The notes beneath the pieces were generated by a model that made no database searches, was not told the DNA's origin, and worked only from the letters and a program-made list of their open reading frames with translations. From Dyella terrae (GTDB lineage Bacteria; Pseudomonadota; Gammaproteobacteria; Xanthomonadales; Rhodanobacteraceae), in contig NZ_SIZZ01000001.1 of NCBI RefSeq assembly GCF_004322705.1, positions 1,674,001-1,738,000 of the forward strand: a stretch of 64,000 nucleotides of DNA, in the 5' to 3' direction. This document shows, one piece after another, positions 56,171-64,000 of this stretch (the first letter of the stretch is position 1; the number at the start of each line of letters is the position of its first letter). A program made the position numbers and the translations under genes.

Positions 56171-58609
56171 TTAAGCAACCCTTTGGCCCCGTCGTCGGCG
56201 CCACAACAGGCCCGCGGCCACCAATGCGACCAGCACCACGCCCCCGCCGGGCAGCCCATGCCGCCTGAGCCATTGCTTGCCGCCGTCGATGGCCAGCCGC
56301 CACTGGAGGTGCCTGGCGCGCGCGAAATCAGGTTCCTCGCAATTGCGGCCGAAGTTGGTCGCCCAGTCGACATAGGGCCCCTCCTTCACATAGCGCGCAT
56401 AAAGCGCCTGCGCCCGACGCAGGCGTTCCGGCGGCTGGGTCGGTGCAGGCTGGCCGTAATGCTCGTAGTTGTCTTCGTAATCCGGCGGCCCTTCCAGCAT
56501 CCAGCCGGTGGCTTTGCACAGGACAGCGGCGAACGCCTGCGACCGCGCCGGCAACAGGTCGGCTGCGCTGGCGGCACGATCGGCGGCCAGGTAGCGATAG
56601 TGGAATCGTCGATCCGGCTTGGCGGTGGTTCGGACGAAGCGCTCGCGCTCGCCAGTGGTGACGAACGACTGCTTGAGATCGTCCAGCGAATGGCCGCTGC
56701 CTCCCTGGTAGCTGCCGCCGTTGTCGCTGAAATCGGGCGCCTGTTCGTAACCGAACAGCTCCATGCCCTGATCGCGCTCGATCGTCGCCGCCATGTAACG
56801 GGCCTGGGCTTTCGCATTGTCCGTCCAGGCATGTTCGCCGTCGCGCACCGCCTCGGCAAACTGGCGCGCCTTGGCCGGCATGTCCACGTCGCCGAACCGC
56901 GTGTCGCCGCTGGCGGGGAAATAGCCGATGGCGTCGTCGTAACGGCCGGCGCGCATCATCCGGCGCGCCAACAGCCAGCGCAGGTTGTCAGCCAGCGGCG
57001 TGGGCACGTAGCTCGCGTACTCGTCATCGGCCGAGGTCGCAGGCGTGGCGGGTTTGGGCACCGGCGAAGCGGGTACCTGAGCATCGACGAAACCCTTCAG
57101 CTCATCGATGCTCAGCACGCGCTCGGCGATATACATCGCGTCGTTACCGTACCCGGCACCGCCGCTGGCGTCTTCGACGTGCACGTTGCCATCAGCACCC
57201 ACCCCCTGTGCGGCGACGTAAAGAAACCCCATGGCCTGCAGGTATTCGCCGCGTCCGAGCGACAGCACGCCTTGCTCACCCTTCGCCAGCAATACATTGG
57301 AAGGCTCAAGTGCTGCCTGGGGATCGTTCGCCTTGGGGAAAGCGCGCGCAGCGTCGGCATACGCTGCGGCCGCCGCAGCGAGATCACCCTTCTGCAGGGC
57401 AAGTTTCGCGGCTACCCAGCTTGCAAGCGCGCCTTGCGACTTACCCACGAGCCTCGCGGCAAAATCGTAACGCCCCGTGCGATAGGCCAGCGCCGCAAGA
57501 CGATCCGCGCCTGCCACTTCACCAAGGTCGCGCGCTTCGATGGCGGCTACCAGCGCCCGCAGGCGGGCGGTGGTAGCCCGTGCCTGCGGGGAAACGCTGT
57601 CGCCTGCATCATCCCCCATGCGTGCAAGCGCATACGCGACGAGCGCACGCTGGGAAATGGGATCGTCGATCACCGCGGCGACTCGCTTGTCGTCACGCAA
57701 CACGTTCTGTGCCATCGCCGCCAACGATTCCACGGCGGCACGCGATCCGTAACCGGCCTGAGCGGCATACAGCGCGACGGCATGCTTGAAATCATCCGGC
57801 GCCATACCCGGCCCGCAACCATGGTCGCGCACCAGCCCTCGCCAATCGCAGATCGTCTTGCCATCAAGGAGGAACAGCCGGGCCTGCTCGCCCAGGCTGG
57901 CCACGGCCAGGCCCTGCGAATCGTCAGCCCCTTCAGTCACCAGGCGACGGGTCGCCACGAAAGCCGCTGTCGCGGCATCACGCTCCTGAAGGAACACATC
58001 ATGCTGGCCCGCCTGCGCCATGGCGCGCTGAGCATGGATACGCCCGATCATAAAAGCTGCCCAGGCAGCGCGCGTGCGGTTTTTGTCGGCGGGCAAGGCC
58101 AGCACTTTCTGGAAGGACTCCAATGCCGGGCCCATCGACGGCGCGGCAAAGGCGTCGCATGAGGGGGCAGCGTCCACCGCGGAGGCGTCATCGCCGTCGT
58201 TGCGCGCCGGAGCACATGCGCGCTGGGCCAACGCGACATCCACGGCGCCAGCGGAGTAGAGCCGAAGATCCTCAGGCAAATCCTTGCCGTCGGCATAAGC
58301 CGTCGAGCCCGCATCGGCCTCCCGCAGCGCTTTGACGCGTGTCCACTGCGCCTCCGTCAGGCCATTTGACCGGGCTTCGCTCGTCGCAGGCGGAGCATCG
58401 AATGCGTCGCCGTCTTCGCGCACGAAGAACTGGCCCGTTGGCGGCACCCATTGGTTCGCCTCGAAGGCAAAGCTGTTGCGCGGCGTGGCCTTGAGGTTCT
58501 GCTCGCGACGATCAAGCAACTGACTGGGAAAGTCCGGACCGCAGGCCCAGGCGGCCACGCCCGCCGCGCCCGCCACGATGGCGAGCGACAGCCACACACG
58601 CTTGTTCAT
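56171..58609 (-). CDS. Large exported helical-repeat protein with C-terminal membrane anchor
   Basis: 812 residues from ATG 58609 (MNKRVWLSLA). An N-terminal signal ends near AAWACGPDFP; the Cys is a poor lipobox. The body is long and alanine-rich, with helical repeats resembling TPR or Sel1 (LAALAYRTGRYDFAARL, LQKGDLAAAAAAYADAA, LLARRMMRAGRYDDAIGYF). The C-terminus is GLPGGG, a helix VVLVALVAAGLLW and RRRR, like the GlyGly-, PEP- or Myxo-CTERM sorting signals. I do not recognise the family. It lies 65 bp after the DUF3142 gene on the same strand, at the end of a row that begins with an ABC exporter. Confidence 0.8.
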   Translation of the reverse strand: MNKRVWLSLAIVAGAAGVAAWACGPDFPSQLLDRREQNLKATPRNSFAFEANQWVPPTGQFFVREDGDAFDAPPATSEARSNGLTEAQWTRVKALREADAGSTAYADGKDLPEDLRLYSAGAVDVALAQRACAPARNDGDDASAVDAAPSCDAFAAPSMGPALESFQKVLALPADKNRTRAAWAAFMIGRIHAQRAMAQAGQHDVFLQERDAATAAFVATRRLVTEGADDSQGLAVASLGEQARLFLLDGKTICDWRGLVRDHGCGPGMAPDDFKHAVALYAAQAGYGSRAAVESLAAMAQNVLRDDKRVAAVIDDPISQRALVAYALARMGDDAGDSVSPQARATTARLRALVAAIEARDLGEVAGADRLAALAYRTGRYDFAARLVGKSQGALASWVAAKLALQKGDLAAAAAAYADAARAFPKANDPQAALEPSNVLLAKGEQGVLSLGRGEYLQAMGFLYVAAQGVGADGNVHVEDASGGAGYGNDAMYIAERVLSIDELKGFVDAQVPASPVPKPATPATSADDEYASYVPTPLADNLRWLLARRMMRAGRYDDAIGYFPASGDTRFGDVDMPAKARQFAEAVRDGEHAWTDNAKAQARYMAATIERDQGMELFGYEQAPDFSDNGGSYQGGSGHSLDDLKQSFVTTGERERFVRTTAKPDRRFHYRYLAADRAASAADLLPARSQAFAAVLCKATGWMLEGPPDYEDNYEHYGQPAPTQPPERLRRAQALYARYVKEGPYVDWATNFGRNCEEPDFARARHLQWRLAIDGGKQWLRRHGLPGGGVVLVALVAAGLLWRRRRGQRVA

Positions 58610-58674
58610 GAATATCCCTATCTGGCGTTGCATGCGCGAATGATGCGACAAATCGATGGGGACCCGCGATCTAC

Positions 58675-59877
58675 TCACGGGCGAGCGTTCAGCGTCACCG
58701 CCCCGGGCACTGAATCCATCGGGCATCGGACCCAGCCGATGATGCGCTCCCCCTGACCACGCAACCACCCCGACTGCGCCAGCGTCAAGGCGTGCGTCCT
58801 CGTGTCGAGCATGTAGCCATTGGCACCATCAGCCAGGGTGCATGACGCAGGGAGCGCGATGCGCCCAGGTAACTCGGTATCAAACTCGCTGTCATTGCGC
58901 AGCACGACGTCCAGCGAACCGGTGTTCGGGTTGGGTCGCCACTGTACGCTGAGCGCGGGCTCGAGCGCCCTCCCTTCCACGACGGCACGCCACGTCCCGG
59001 GACTCCAGGCACGCGCATCCTGCGACGTCGGCAATCGAAACCAGGCGACGCCGCGCCACCCTTTCGGCGGCTCGTGGCGCCAGGCGGATAGCAGCGTTGC
59101 CACTTGCTGCGGCGTGGCGGCAAGCTCGTGTCCGTCATCCGCCCCGTCAAGCGTGGACGTTTCACTCGCGATGGCGACCGGCCGGCCCTGCGCGTCCCAG
59201 CTCACGCGCGTGCCATAGGCAGGCAAGGCGACATGAAAACCGTGCGGTGCGATGGCTGCGAACCGATCCACCCACACTTTCGCAAGCGCCGGGTCGAACA
59301 ATCCAGCCGTCGGCGACTGCACGGCATGCACCTGAAGCACCACGTCGTCGACTTGCGCCAGCAGGGGGCCGAGTGAAGGAGACCCGATCCAGGTCGGCAG
59401 CGCAGTGATCGAGAGCGAAGTCGCGTCACCGAGTGCCTGGCGTAGTCGCATCAGCAATGAGGTATAGGCCGTCAGCTTTGACGTGGCGCAGTCGTGATCG
59501 ATCTCGATGCCCGACACCCGCCATCCATCCGCTTGCGCGCGGAGCGCCAAAACATGGGCGATGACCTCATCCGCATGCCATTCGCTCAACTGCCCGTCGA
59601 TGCGCACGACAAGGATCACCGGCTTGCCTGCTTTCGCCAGCGTCGCGCGGTCGTACGCCACGTCCACCCAGTGCCCCTTCGCATCGAGCTGGGCCGCAAG
59701 CACGCGCCAGTGACTTACCAGGTCGGCCGAGCGCAGGACGGCTTCGCGCACCGGGGCGTTCCATTGACGCTGCCATACGTACGCGTCGTTCTCGATCGAT
59801 GTCACCGGGTGGTGGCAGGCCGACAGCACGACGCCGAGCAGCACGCCGATCAGCCAGCGCGCACGCGGTGAAATCAA
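58675..59877 (-). CDS. DUF3142 lipoprotein
   Basis: 400 residues from a TTG at 59877 overlapping the regulator stop as TTGA (a TTG two codons earlier is also open; no ATG is available). Lipoprotein signal WLIGVLLGVVLSAC (Cys at about 21). The next region reads NDAYVWQRQWNAPVREAVL, and the middle has VSGIEIDHDCATSKLTAYTSLLM and LSITALPTWIG, which together are the DUF3142 signature and look like a glycosidase-type TIM barrel with acidic residues at the strand ends. Role unknown; it may act on a periplasmic polysaccharide. It sits between a LuxR-type regulator and an 812-residue anchored protein. Confidence 0.85.
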   Translation of the reverse strand: MISPRARWLIGVLLGVVLSACHHPVTSIENDAYVWQRQWNAPVREAVLRSADLVSHWRVLAAQLDAKGHWVDVAYDRATLAKAGKPVILVVRIDGQLSEWHADEVIAHVLALRAQADGWRVSGIEIDHDCATSKLTAYTSLLMRLRQALGDATSLSITALPTWIGSPSLGPLLAQVDDVVLQVHAVQSPTAGLFDPALAKVWVDRFAAIAPHGFHVALPAYGTRVSWDAQGRPVAIASETSTLDGADDGHELAATPQQVATLLSAWRHEPPKGWRGVAWFRLPTSQDARAWSPGTWRAVVEGRALEPALSVQWRPNPNTGSLDVVLRNDSEFDTELPGRIALPASCTLADGANGYMLDTRTHALTLAQSGWLRGQGERIIGWVRCPMDSVPGAVTLNARP

Positions 59878-60476
59878 AGCCAACCCTTCTGACGCGCCAG
59901 GCGATAAGCCTCGATGCGATTGGTCGCACCCAGCTTGCCGATCGCTTCGGAAAGGTAATTGCGCACCGTGCCATGCGAAAGGTTCAACTGCGTGGCGATA
60001 TCGCTCGCCGATTGCCCTTCGCCTGCCAGGCGCAAAACCTGCCGCTCACGATCGTTCAGCGGATCCGCTTCTGACCATGCTTCCAGCGCAAGTTGGGGAT
60101 CGATCGCACGGCCACCGCGATGAACCATGCGCAAGGCTTCAGCGAGGTTCTCGGCCGGAGCGTCCTTCAGCAGATAACCCGATACGCCGGCGTCCAGCGC
60201 GCGACGCAGGAAGCCCGGGCGCGCAAACGTGGTCACGATGATGACCTTCATCGGCAATTCGTGGCGCTGAATCCGCTGCGCCAGCTCGAGCCCGGTCAGC
60301 CCCGGCATCTCGATGTCGGTCACCAGCACGTCAGGCTTCAGCCGCTGCAGCTCGCGCCACGCGGCCTCGCCATCCGCGGCGGAGCCCAGCACTTCGATAT
60401 CCGACTCCAGGTTGAGCAGCGCCGACAACGCGCCACGCACCATGGCCTGATCCTCGGCCAGCATCACTCGAATCAT
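59874..60476 (-). CDS. NarL/LuxR family response regulator (DesR-like)
   Basis: 200 residues. Receiver domain with acidic residues in MLAEDQAMVRGAL, phospho-acceptor Asp in VLVTDIEMPGLTG, switch Thr in IVTTFARPGF and Lys in GYLLKDAPAENL. C-terminal LuxR helix-turn-helix LNDRERQVLRLAGEGQSASDIATQLNLSHGTVRNYLSEAIGKLG. The order kinase-kinase-regulator with overlapping stops (the kinase's ATGA overlaps its ATG) marks one operon. Likely controls the ABC-2 exporter genes upstream and the DUF3142 genes downstream. Confidence 0.95.
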   Translation of the reverse strand: MIRVMLAEDQAMVRGALSALLNLESDIEVLGSAADGEAAWRELQRLKPDVLVTDIEMPGLTGLELAQRIQRHELPMKVIIVTTFARPGFLRRALDAGVSGYLLKDAPAENLAEALRMVHRGGRAIDPQLALEAWSEADPLNDRERQVLRLAGEGQSASDIATQLNLSHGTVRNYLSEAIGKLGATNRIEAYRLARQKGWL

Positions 60477-61636
60477 GCAAACGTCCTCGTTGTATCTTCT
60501 TCCGGCACGTGGCCGGCCGTGGCTTCGTTGACGGGCACGCAAACCGACAGGGTGGTTCCGCGACGCGGCGGCGAATCAATGTCCAGCGTGCCGTGCAAGG
60601 CGCGCACGCGTTCGCGCATCCCGCTCACGCCATTGCCGTGCGCCCCGAGACCGCCGCGCCCGTTATCCCTGATGCACATGCGAAACGCCCCGTCATCGAG
60701 CGCAAAGGTGACCCATGCCGTTCGCGCATCGGCATGGCGGTGGATATTCGTCACGGCTTCGCGCAGCACCAGCGCGAGCGACGTTTCGATCGATGCCGGC
60801 AGGCACATGCCCGCCGGAAACGCCGCTTCGAACGACACGCCCGATGCCTCGAGCATCAGGCGCGCCGACACCAGCTCTGCTGCAAGATCGCTGCGCCGCA
60901 TGCCGGTCACCGCCGCGCGCACTTCGGAAAGCGCGTGCCGCGCGACGCGCTCAACTTCGGTCATCTCCCGCTGCGCTCGCTCCGGATCCTTGATGGCCAG
61001 CCGTCGTGCCAGCTCGGACTTGATTGCCACCAGGGACAAGGTGTGACCCAACAAGTCATGCAGGTCACGGCCGATGCGTTCGCGTTCGGCCAGCGTGGCA
61101 AGCCGGCGAACTTCATCCTGCGAAAGACGCAGCTGGGCATCCTTTCGCAAGTTGCGGATGTAAAGGTAATTGTTCGAACCGCCAAGAATGCCCGACACCA
61201 GCACCACCAGCATCACCCACATCGGCGCCTGCAGCCACAACACCATCGGCAGCGAAATCAGGGTGATCAGCACCACCCCGACCAGCCAGTGCTTCAGCGA
61301 GCGCGCCGTCGACAAGGCCGAACCGGCACAGATCAGGTACCCGAAGCCCACGCTGTTGACCGGCCATACGGCCAGTCCGAGCAGGACCATGCCGGCGGCA
61401 TACCAAACGAGGCGACGCATGGGCCCGAGGAATACCTGGGCGTGCAGGTACAGGTACACCGCCACGCTGGCCAGCGTCGGCAGGAACCAGAACCAGGCGA
61501 AGCCGCGTGCGCCCCAGGGCACCAGGAACAGCACGATCAGCCACAGCGATTGTCCGAACGCGGCACGAATCAGGTGCATGGGCGAATTCAACTGCCCCAG
61601 CAGCGAATCCGGTCGCGGGGTAAGCATGCGGATCAT
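60473..61636 (-). CDS. DesK-like membrane sensor histidine kinase, second copy
   Basis: 387 residues. Five or six N-terminal helices (LWLIVLFLVPWGARGF onward, up to about 170), then a HisKA_3 domain with the phospho-His in ERERIGRDLHDLLGHTLSLVAI and an ATPase domain with VLREAVTNIHRHADA and CIRDNGRGGLGAHGNGVSGMRERV. Very similar to the neighbouring kinase. Signals such as membrane fluidity are sensed by DesK, but no substrate can be told. ATGA overlap with the preceding kinase gene and with the regulator gene. Confidence 0.93.
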   Translation of the reverse strand: MIRMLTPRPDSLLGQLNSPMHLIRAAFGQSLWLIVLFLVPWGARGFAWFWFLPTLASVAVYLYLHAQVFLGPMRRLVWYAAGMVLLGLAVWPVNSVGFGYLICAGSALSTARSLKHWLVGVVLITLISLPMVLWLQAPMWVMLVVLVSGILGGSNNYLYIRNLRKDAQLRLSQDEVRRLATLAERERIGRDLHDLLGHTLSLVAIKSELARRLAIKDPERAQREMTEVERVARHALSEVRAAVTGMRRSDLAAELVSARLMLEASGVSFEAAFPAGMCLPASIETSLALVLREAVTNIHRHADARTAWVTFALDDGAFRMCIRDNGRGGLGAHGNGVSGMRERVRALHGTLDIDSPPRRGTTLSVCVPVNEATAGHVPEEDTTRTFA

Positions 61637-62835
61637 CAGGCGGCGTGCGTCGCTGGCGGCAGCGCCGGCGAATGCAGGTGTTGCTGGAGTGGCACGGTCA
61701 CCAGCAGCGTCGTACCGCGTCCTCGCGGTGAGTCGATGCTCAGGTTTCCACCGATGCCGCGTATGCGCTCACGCATGCCGCATAACCCGTTGCCGTCTTC
61801 GACGATGCCACCGCGACCATCGTCATTGATGCACAGGCGCAGGACATGGTCGTCACGCGACAGCTCAATGCGCGCGCGACTGGCCTGCGCATGGCGGGCG
61901 ATATTCGTCGCCGCCTCACGCATGACCAGCGACAGGCTCCGCTCGATCTCCGGCGGTATGCCCGTCGGCGGCACGTTGTAATCGAAATGCACGCCGGACG
62001 ATTCCAGCAGCAGACGCGCCGATGCCAGCTCGGCAGCCAGGTCGGTCGCGCGTATACCCGTGACGGCGGAGCGAACCTCGGCCAGTGCGTGGCGTGCCAC
62101 CTTCTCGGCCTCCTCCACTTCCCGACGCGCCGCTTCCGGATCGCGATCATGCAGCTTGCGGGCAAGTTCGAGCTTCAGCGTGATCAGGGACAGCGTGTGC
62201 CCCAGCAGGTCGTGAAGGTCACGCCCGATACGCTCGCGCTCGGCGGTGGCCGCGAGGCGACGCACTTCATCCTGGGACAATTTGAGCGCGGCGTCCTTCT
62301 CATGCTGCATGCGCTCGACAAAGCTGACCGATCCGATGATCAGCGTCATGCACGGCACCGACAGCATCGCCTGCCACGGATAACCCACTTTCCAGGTCAC
62401 CAGCAGGTAGATGGCGTTAAGCACCATCAGACGCAACAGCAGCGGGAGAAAGCCGCGCGTGGTTGACAGCGCGGAAGTGACGCAGCCGTAGATAAAGTAG
62501 GCAATGCCACTGGGATACCAGGGCGCCAGCGCAATGCCCATGCTGGCAAGGGCCAGCGCGTAACGAGGCGCCGTGCGCCGTGACGCCAGCATGGTCTTGG
62601 CAAACAGCATGACGAAGACCGGGTAACTGACCAGCGTGATCAGCACCCACTGCAGGTCATAGCGACCACCCAGCGCCGGCGTGATGAACACCCAGGCGGA
62701 CCAAAGCAGGTGCACCGCCTCAACCCCGGATGACTTGCCCTGCCGGCGAGTGGCGGCCACCCGTGAATCCGGGGCCGGCTGAAACCACGCACGAATGACG
62801 TCCATTGCCCTACCCCCGATGACACGCCTGCTCAT
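61636..62835 (-). CDS. DesK-like membrane sensor histidine kinase, first copy
   Basis: 399 residues from ATG 62835; ATG 62805 (MDVIRAW, with GGTAGGG just upstream) is an alternative. Helices between about 40 and 165 and a short linker, then HisKA_3 with ERERIGRDLHDLLGHTLSLITL, N box MREAATNIARHAQA, and INDDGRGGIVEDGNGLCGMRERI. It lies 6 nt after the permease gene, and its stop overlaps the second kinase start (ATGA). Confidence 0.93.
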   Translation of the reverse strand: MSRRVIGGRAMDVIRAWFQPAPDSRVAATRRQGKSSGVEAVHLLWSAWVFITPALGGRYDLQWVLITLVSYPVFVMLFAKTMLASRRTAPRYALALASMGIALAPWYPSGIAYFIYGCVTSALSTTRGFLPLLLRLMVLNAIYLLVTWKVGYPWQAMLSVPCMTLIIGSVSFVERMQHEKDAALKLSQDEVRRLAATAERERIGRDLHDLLGHTLSLITLKLELARKLHDRDPEAARREVEEAEKVARHALAEVRSAVTGIRATDLAAELASARLLLESSGVHFDYNVPPTGIPPEIERSLSLVMREAATNIARHAQASRARIELSRDDHVLRLCINDDGRGGIVEDGNGLCGMRERIRGIGGNLSIDSPRGRGTTLLVTVPLQQHLHSPALPPATHAA

Positions 62836-62841
62836 GCTACT

Positions 62842-63642
62842 TCAACCGTGGCGACGCAGGCGGCGCGCAGCCAGTCCGACGAAGGCAACCGTGAAGCCGA
62901 TGAGCACGATCACCCGCACCAGCGTCCCGTCGGTCGAACCCAGCCCCACGGCCGACAGCGCCAGGCGATTGAGGTGGTAGCTCGGCCAGATGGGCGCGAT
63001 CTCCTGGATGAAGCGCGGCATGATGTTCAGGGGGAACCATAGACCCGACAGGAACGACATCGGCAGATACACGAGGTTGACCAGGCTGGGCGCGCCCTGG
63101 CCCTTCAGCAGCGTGCCCAGCCACAGGCCCATGGCGCAGAACGGCAACACGCCCAGGATATCGGTGAAGAACAGTGCCAGCATCTGCGCTCCGGTCAGCG
63201 GCACGTGGGCGAGGAATGTCGCCATGGAAAGCAGCAAGATGGCCACGCACGCCGCCACCACCATCGCCATCGACATCTTGCCCAGCAGGTAAGCGTTGGG
63301 TGGCATGGGCAGCGCACGCTTCAGCGTCAGCAGGCCATTGTCGCGCTCCATCGCCAGAGCCAGGCCGAACCCGAACAGGCCCGGCGCCATCACACCGAAC
63401 GTGCCATAGGCGGCCAGCAGGTAGCGCGGGGCATCCGGCCCGTTCGCCCTGCCGAGGAAGATGCCGAACATCAGATAGAACACCGTCGGCAGCAACATCG
63501 TGGGGATGAGGAACCCGGGGCTGCGCAGATAGCGCAGGCACTCCGCGCGCGCCTCTTCGAGATAGGCGCGAAGCACGCGGCTGCGGGGCATGTGGCTTGC
63601 ATCAGCGGACATCGTGGGCAAAACCTGGGCAACGGTGTTCAT
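62842..63642 (-). CDS. ABC-2 type transporter permease
   Basis: 266 residues. Six helices: LIPTMLLPTVFYLMFGIFLG, FGVMAPGLFGFGLALAMERD, MSMAMVVAACVAILLLSMATFLA, LGVLPFCAMGLWLG, LVNLVYLPMSFLSGLWFPLN and VRVIVLIGFTVAFVGLAA. The central family element PLSFLSG-P is seen as YLPMSFLSGLWFPLNIMP. Exports an unknown substrate with the ATPase encoded upstream; stop and start overlap as TGATG. Kinases of the DesK type beside such transporters in related bacteria often govern them. Confidence 0.93.
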   Translation of the reverse strand: MNTVAQVLPTMSADASHMPRSRVLRAYLEEARAECLRYLRSPGFLIPTMLLPTVFYLMFGIFLGRANGPDAPRYLLAAYGTFGVMAPGLFGFGLALAMERDNGLLTLKRALPMPPNAYLLGKMSMAMVVAACVAILLLSMATFLAHVPLTGAQMLALFFTDILGVLPFCAMGLWLGTLLKGQGAPSLVNLVYLPMSFLSGLWFPLNIMPRFIQEIAPIWPSYHLNRLALSAVGLGSTDGTLVRVIVLIGFTVAFVGLAARRLRRHG

Positions 63643-64000
63643 CAGGCGGCCTCCCGCTCGGTATCGTTGGCTTGCGCGGCATCGCGCGTGAGTTCGGTGA
63701 ACGCTTCGGCCAGGCCGGCGCGCTGTACTTCGAGTTCGGAAAGCTGCTCGTCGGCGTGCAGCAGCCGGCGCACGAGCGCTTCGGCATTCGCCGTGGACAT
63801 CCAGGCGCGACCGGCATCCATGCGCGCCTCGACGACGTCAGGCCAGTGCATCAGTTGCTCGATCGGCAGTCGCGTCACGCAACGCACGCGCTTGAGCGAA
63901 ACCCGTGCGCGCAGGTCATCGACCGTGCCTTCGCTGATCACCTTGCCGCGTGCGATCACGCAGACGCGGTCGGCGAGCGCTTCGGCTTCTTCCAGATAAT
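63642..64000 (-). CDS. ABC transporter ATPase, N-terminus beyond window
   Basis: The C-terminal 118 residues are inside the window: YLEEAEALADRVCVIARGKVISEGTVDDLRA, the usual end of the nucleotide-binding domain after the switch histidine, and a variable C-terminal region ending NDTEREAA. The Walker motifs lie past base 64000. Partner of the ABC-2 permease with which it overlaps (TGATG). Confidence 0.9.
   Translation of the reverse strand, partial: YLEEAEALADRVCVIARGKVISEGTVDDLRARVSLKRVRCVTRLPIEQLMHWPDVVEARMDAGRAWMSTANAEALVRRLLHADEQLSELEVQRAGLAEAFTELTRDAAQANDTEREAA

Overview
The window is GC-rich throughout and densely coded, with mostly short intergenic gaps. I saw no insertion sequence, prophage, CRISPR array, tRNA or rRNA. 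The gene content suggests a gammaproteobacterium of the Xanthomonadales, most like Rhodanobacteraceae such as Luteibacter or Dyella. Pointers are an Oar-like TonB receptor, M13 and M1 peptidases, an Rrf2-led suf operon, a czc-type efflux operon, amgK-murU and tgt-yajC-secDF. The taxonomic call is inference from protein families, not a database result.

Region 1-6.6 kb holds housekeeping genes: partial hemN with an FNR/Anr-type box, an NlpC/P60 endopeptidase, a YggS-type PLP protein, an M20 dipeptidase, a ComEA-like DNA-binding protein, a small SET-domain protein, and a coupled acetyltransferase-HutD/Ves pair. Region 6.7-14.7 kb is one minus-strand block. It runs from a PepSY membrane protein through a DUF2271 protein carrying a flavinylation-like DGVSGAT motif, a DUF4198 protein, an ApbE flavin transferase and a membrane-anchored flavodoxin/FAD/NAD reductase to an M1 peptidase and a membrane protein. 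A good Fur-box match lies in the divergent control region shared with an OmpR/histidine-kinase pair (14.9-17.0 kb). The block reads as an iron-responsive flavin electron-transfer system.

Region 17-25.5 kb has a class III aminotransferase with an MtnX-like phosphatase, a five-gene FtsX-type ABC export operon, and a Rieske-acetyltransferase pair. Region 25.7-34.1 kb has an M13 peptidase, a TPR protein, and the suf operon (regulator-sufB-small ORF-sufC-sufD-sufS). That operon has a readable promoter whose -10 overlaps an IscR-like half site. Then come glnK-amtB (34.3-36.0 kb) and a czcA/B/C efflux operon headed by a small Cys/His-rich protein (36.0-41.9 kb).

Region 42-46.4 kb carries a nucleotide-sugar dehydrogenase, the MurNAc-recycling pair amgK-murU, and a sterol-desaturase-family membrane hydroxylase. 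An Oar-like TonB receptor with a long leader follows (46.6-49.9 kb), then secF-secD-yajC-tgt-queA (50.3-56.1 kb). The last 8 kb is a minus-strand row: an ABC-2 exporter (ATPase cut by the window edge), two tandem DesK-like kinases, one LuxR-type regulator, a DUF3142 lipoprotein, and an 812-residue helical-repeat protein with a C-terminal anchor.
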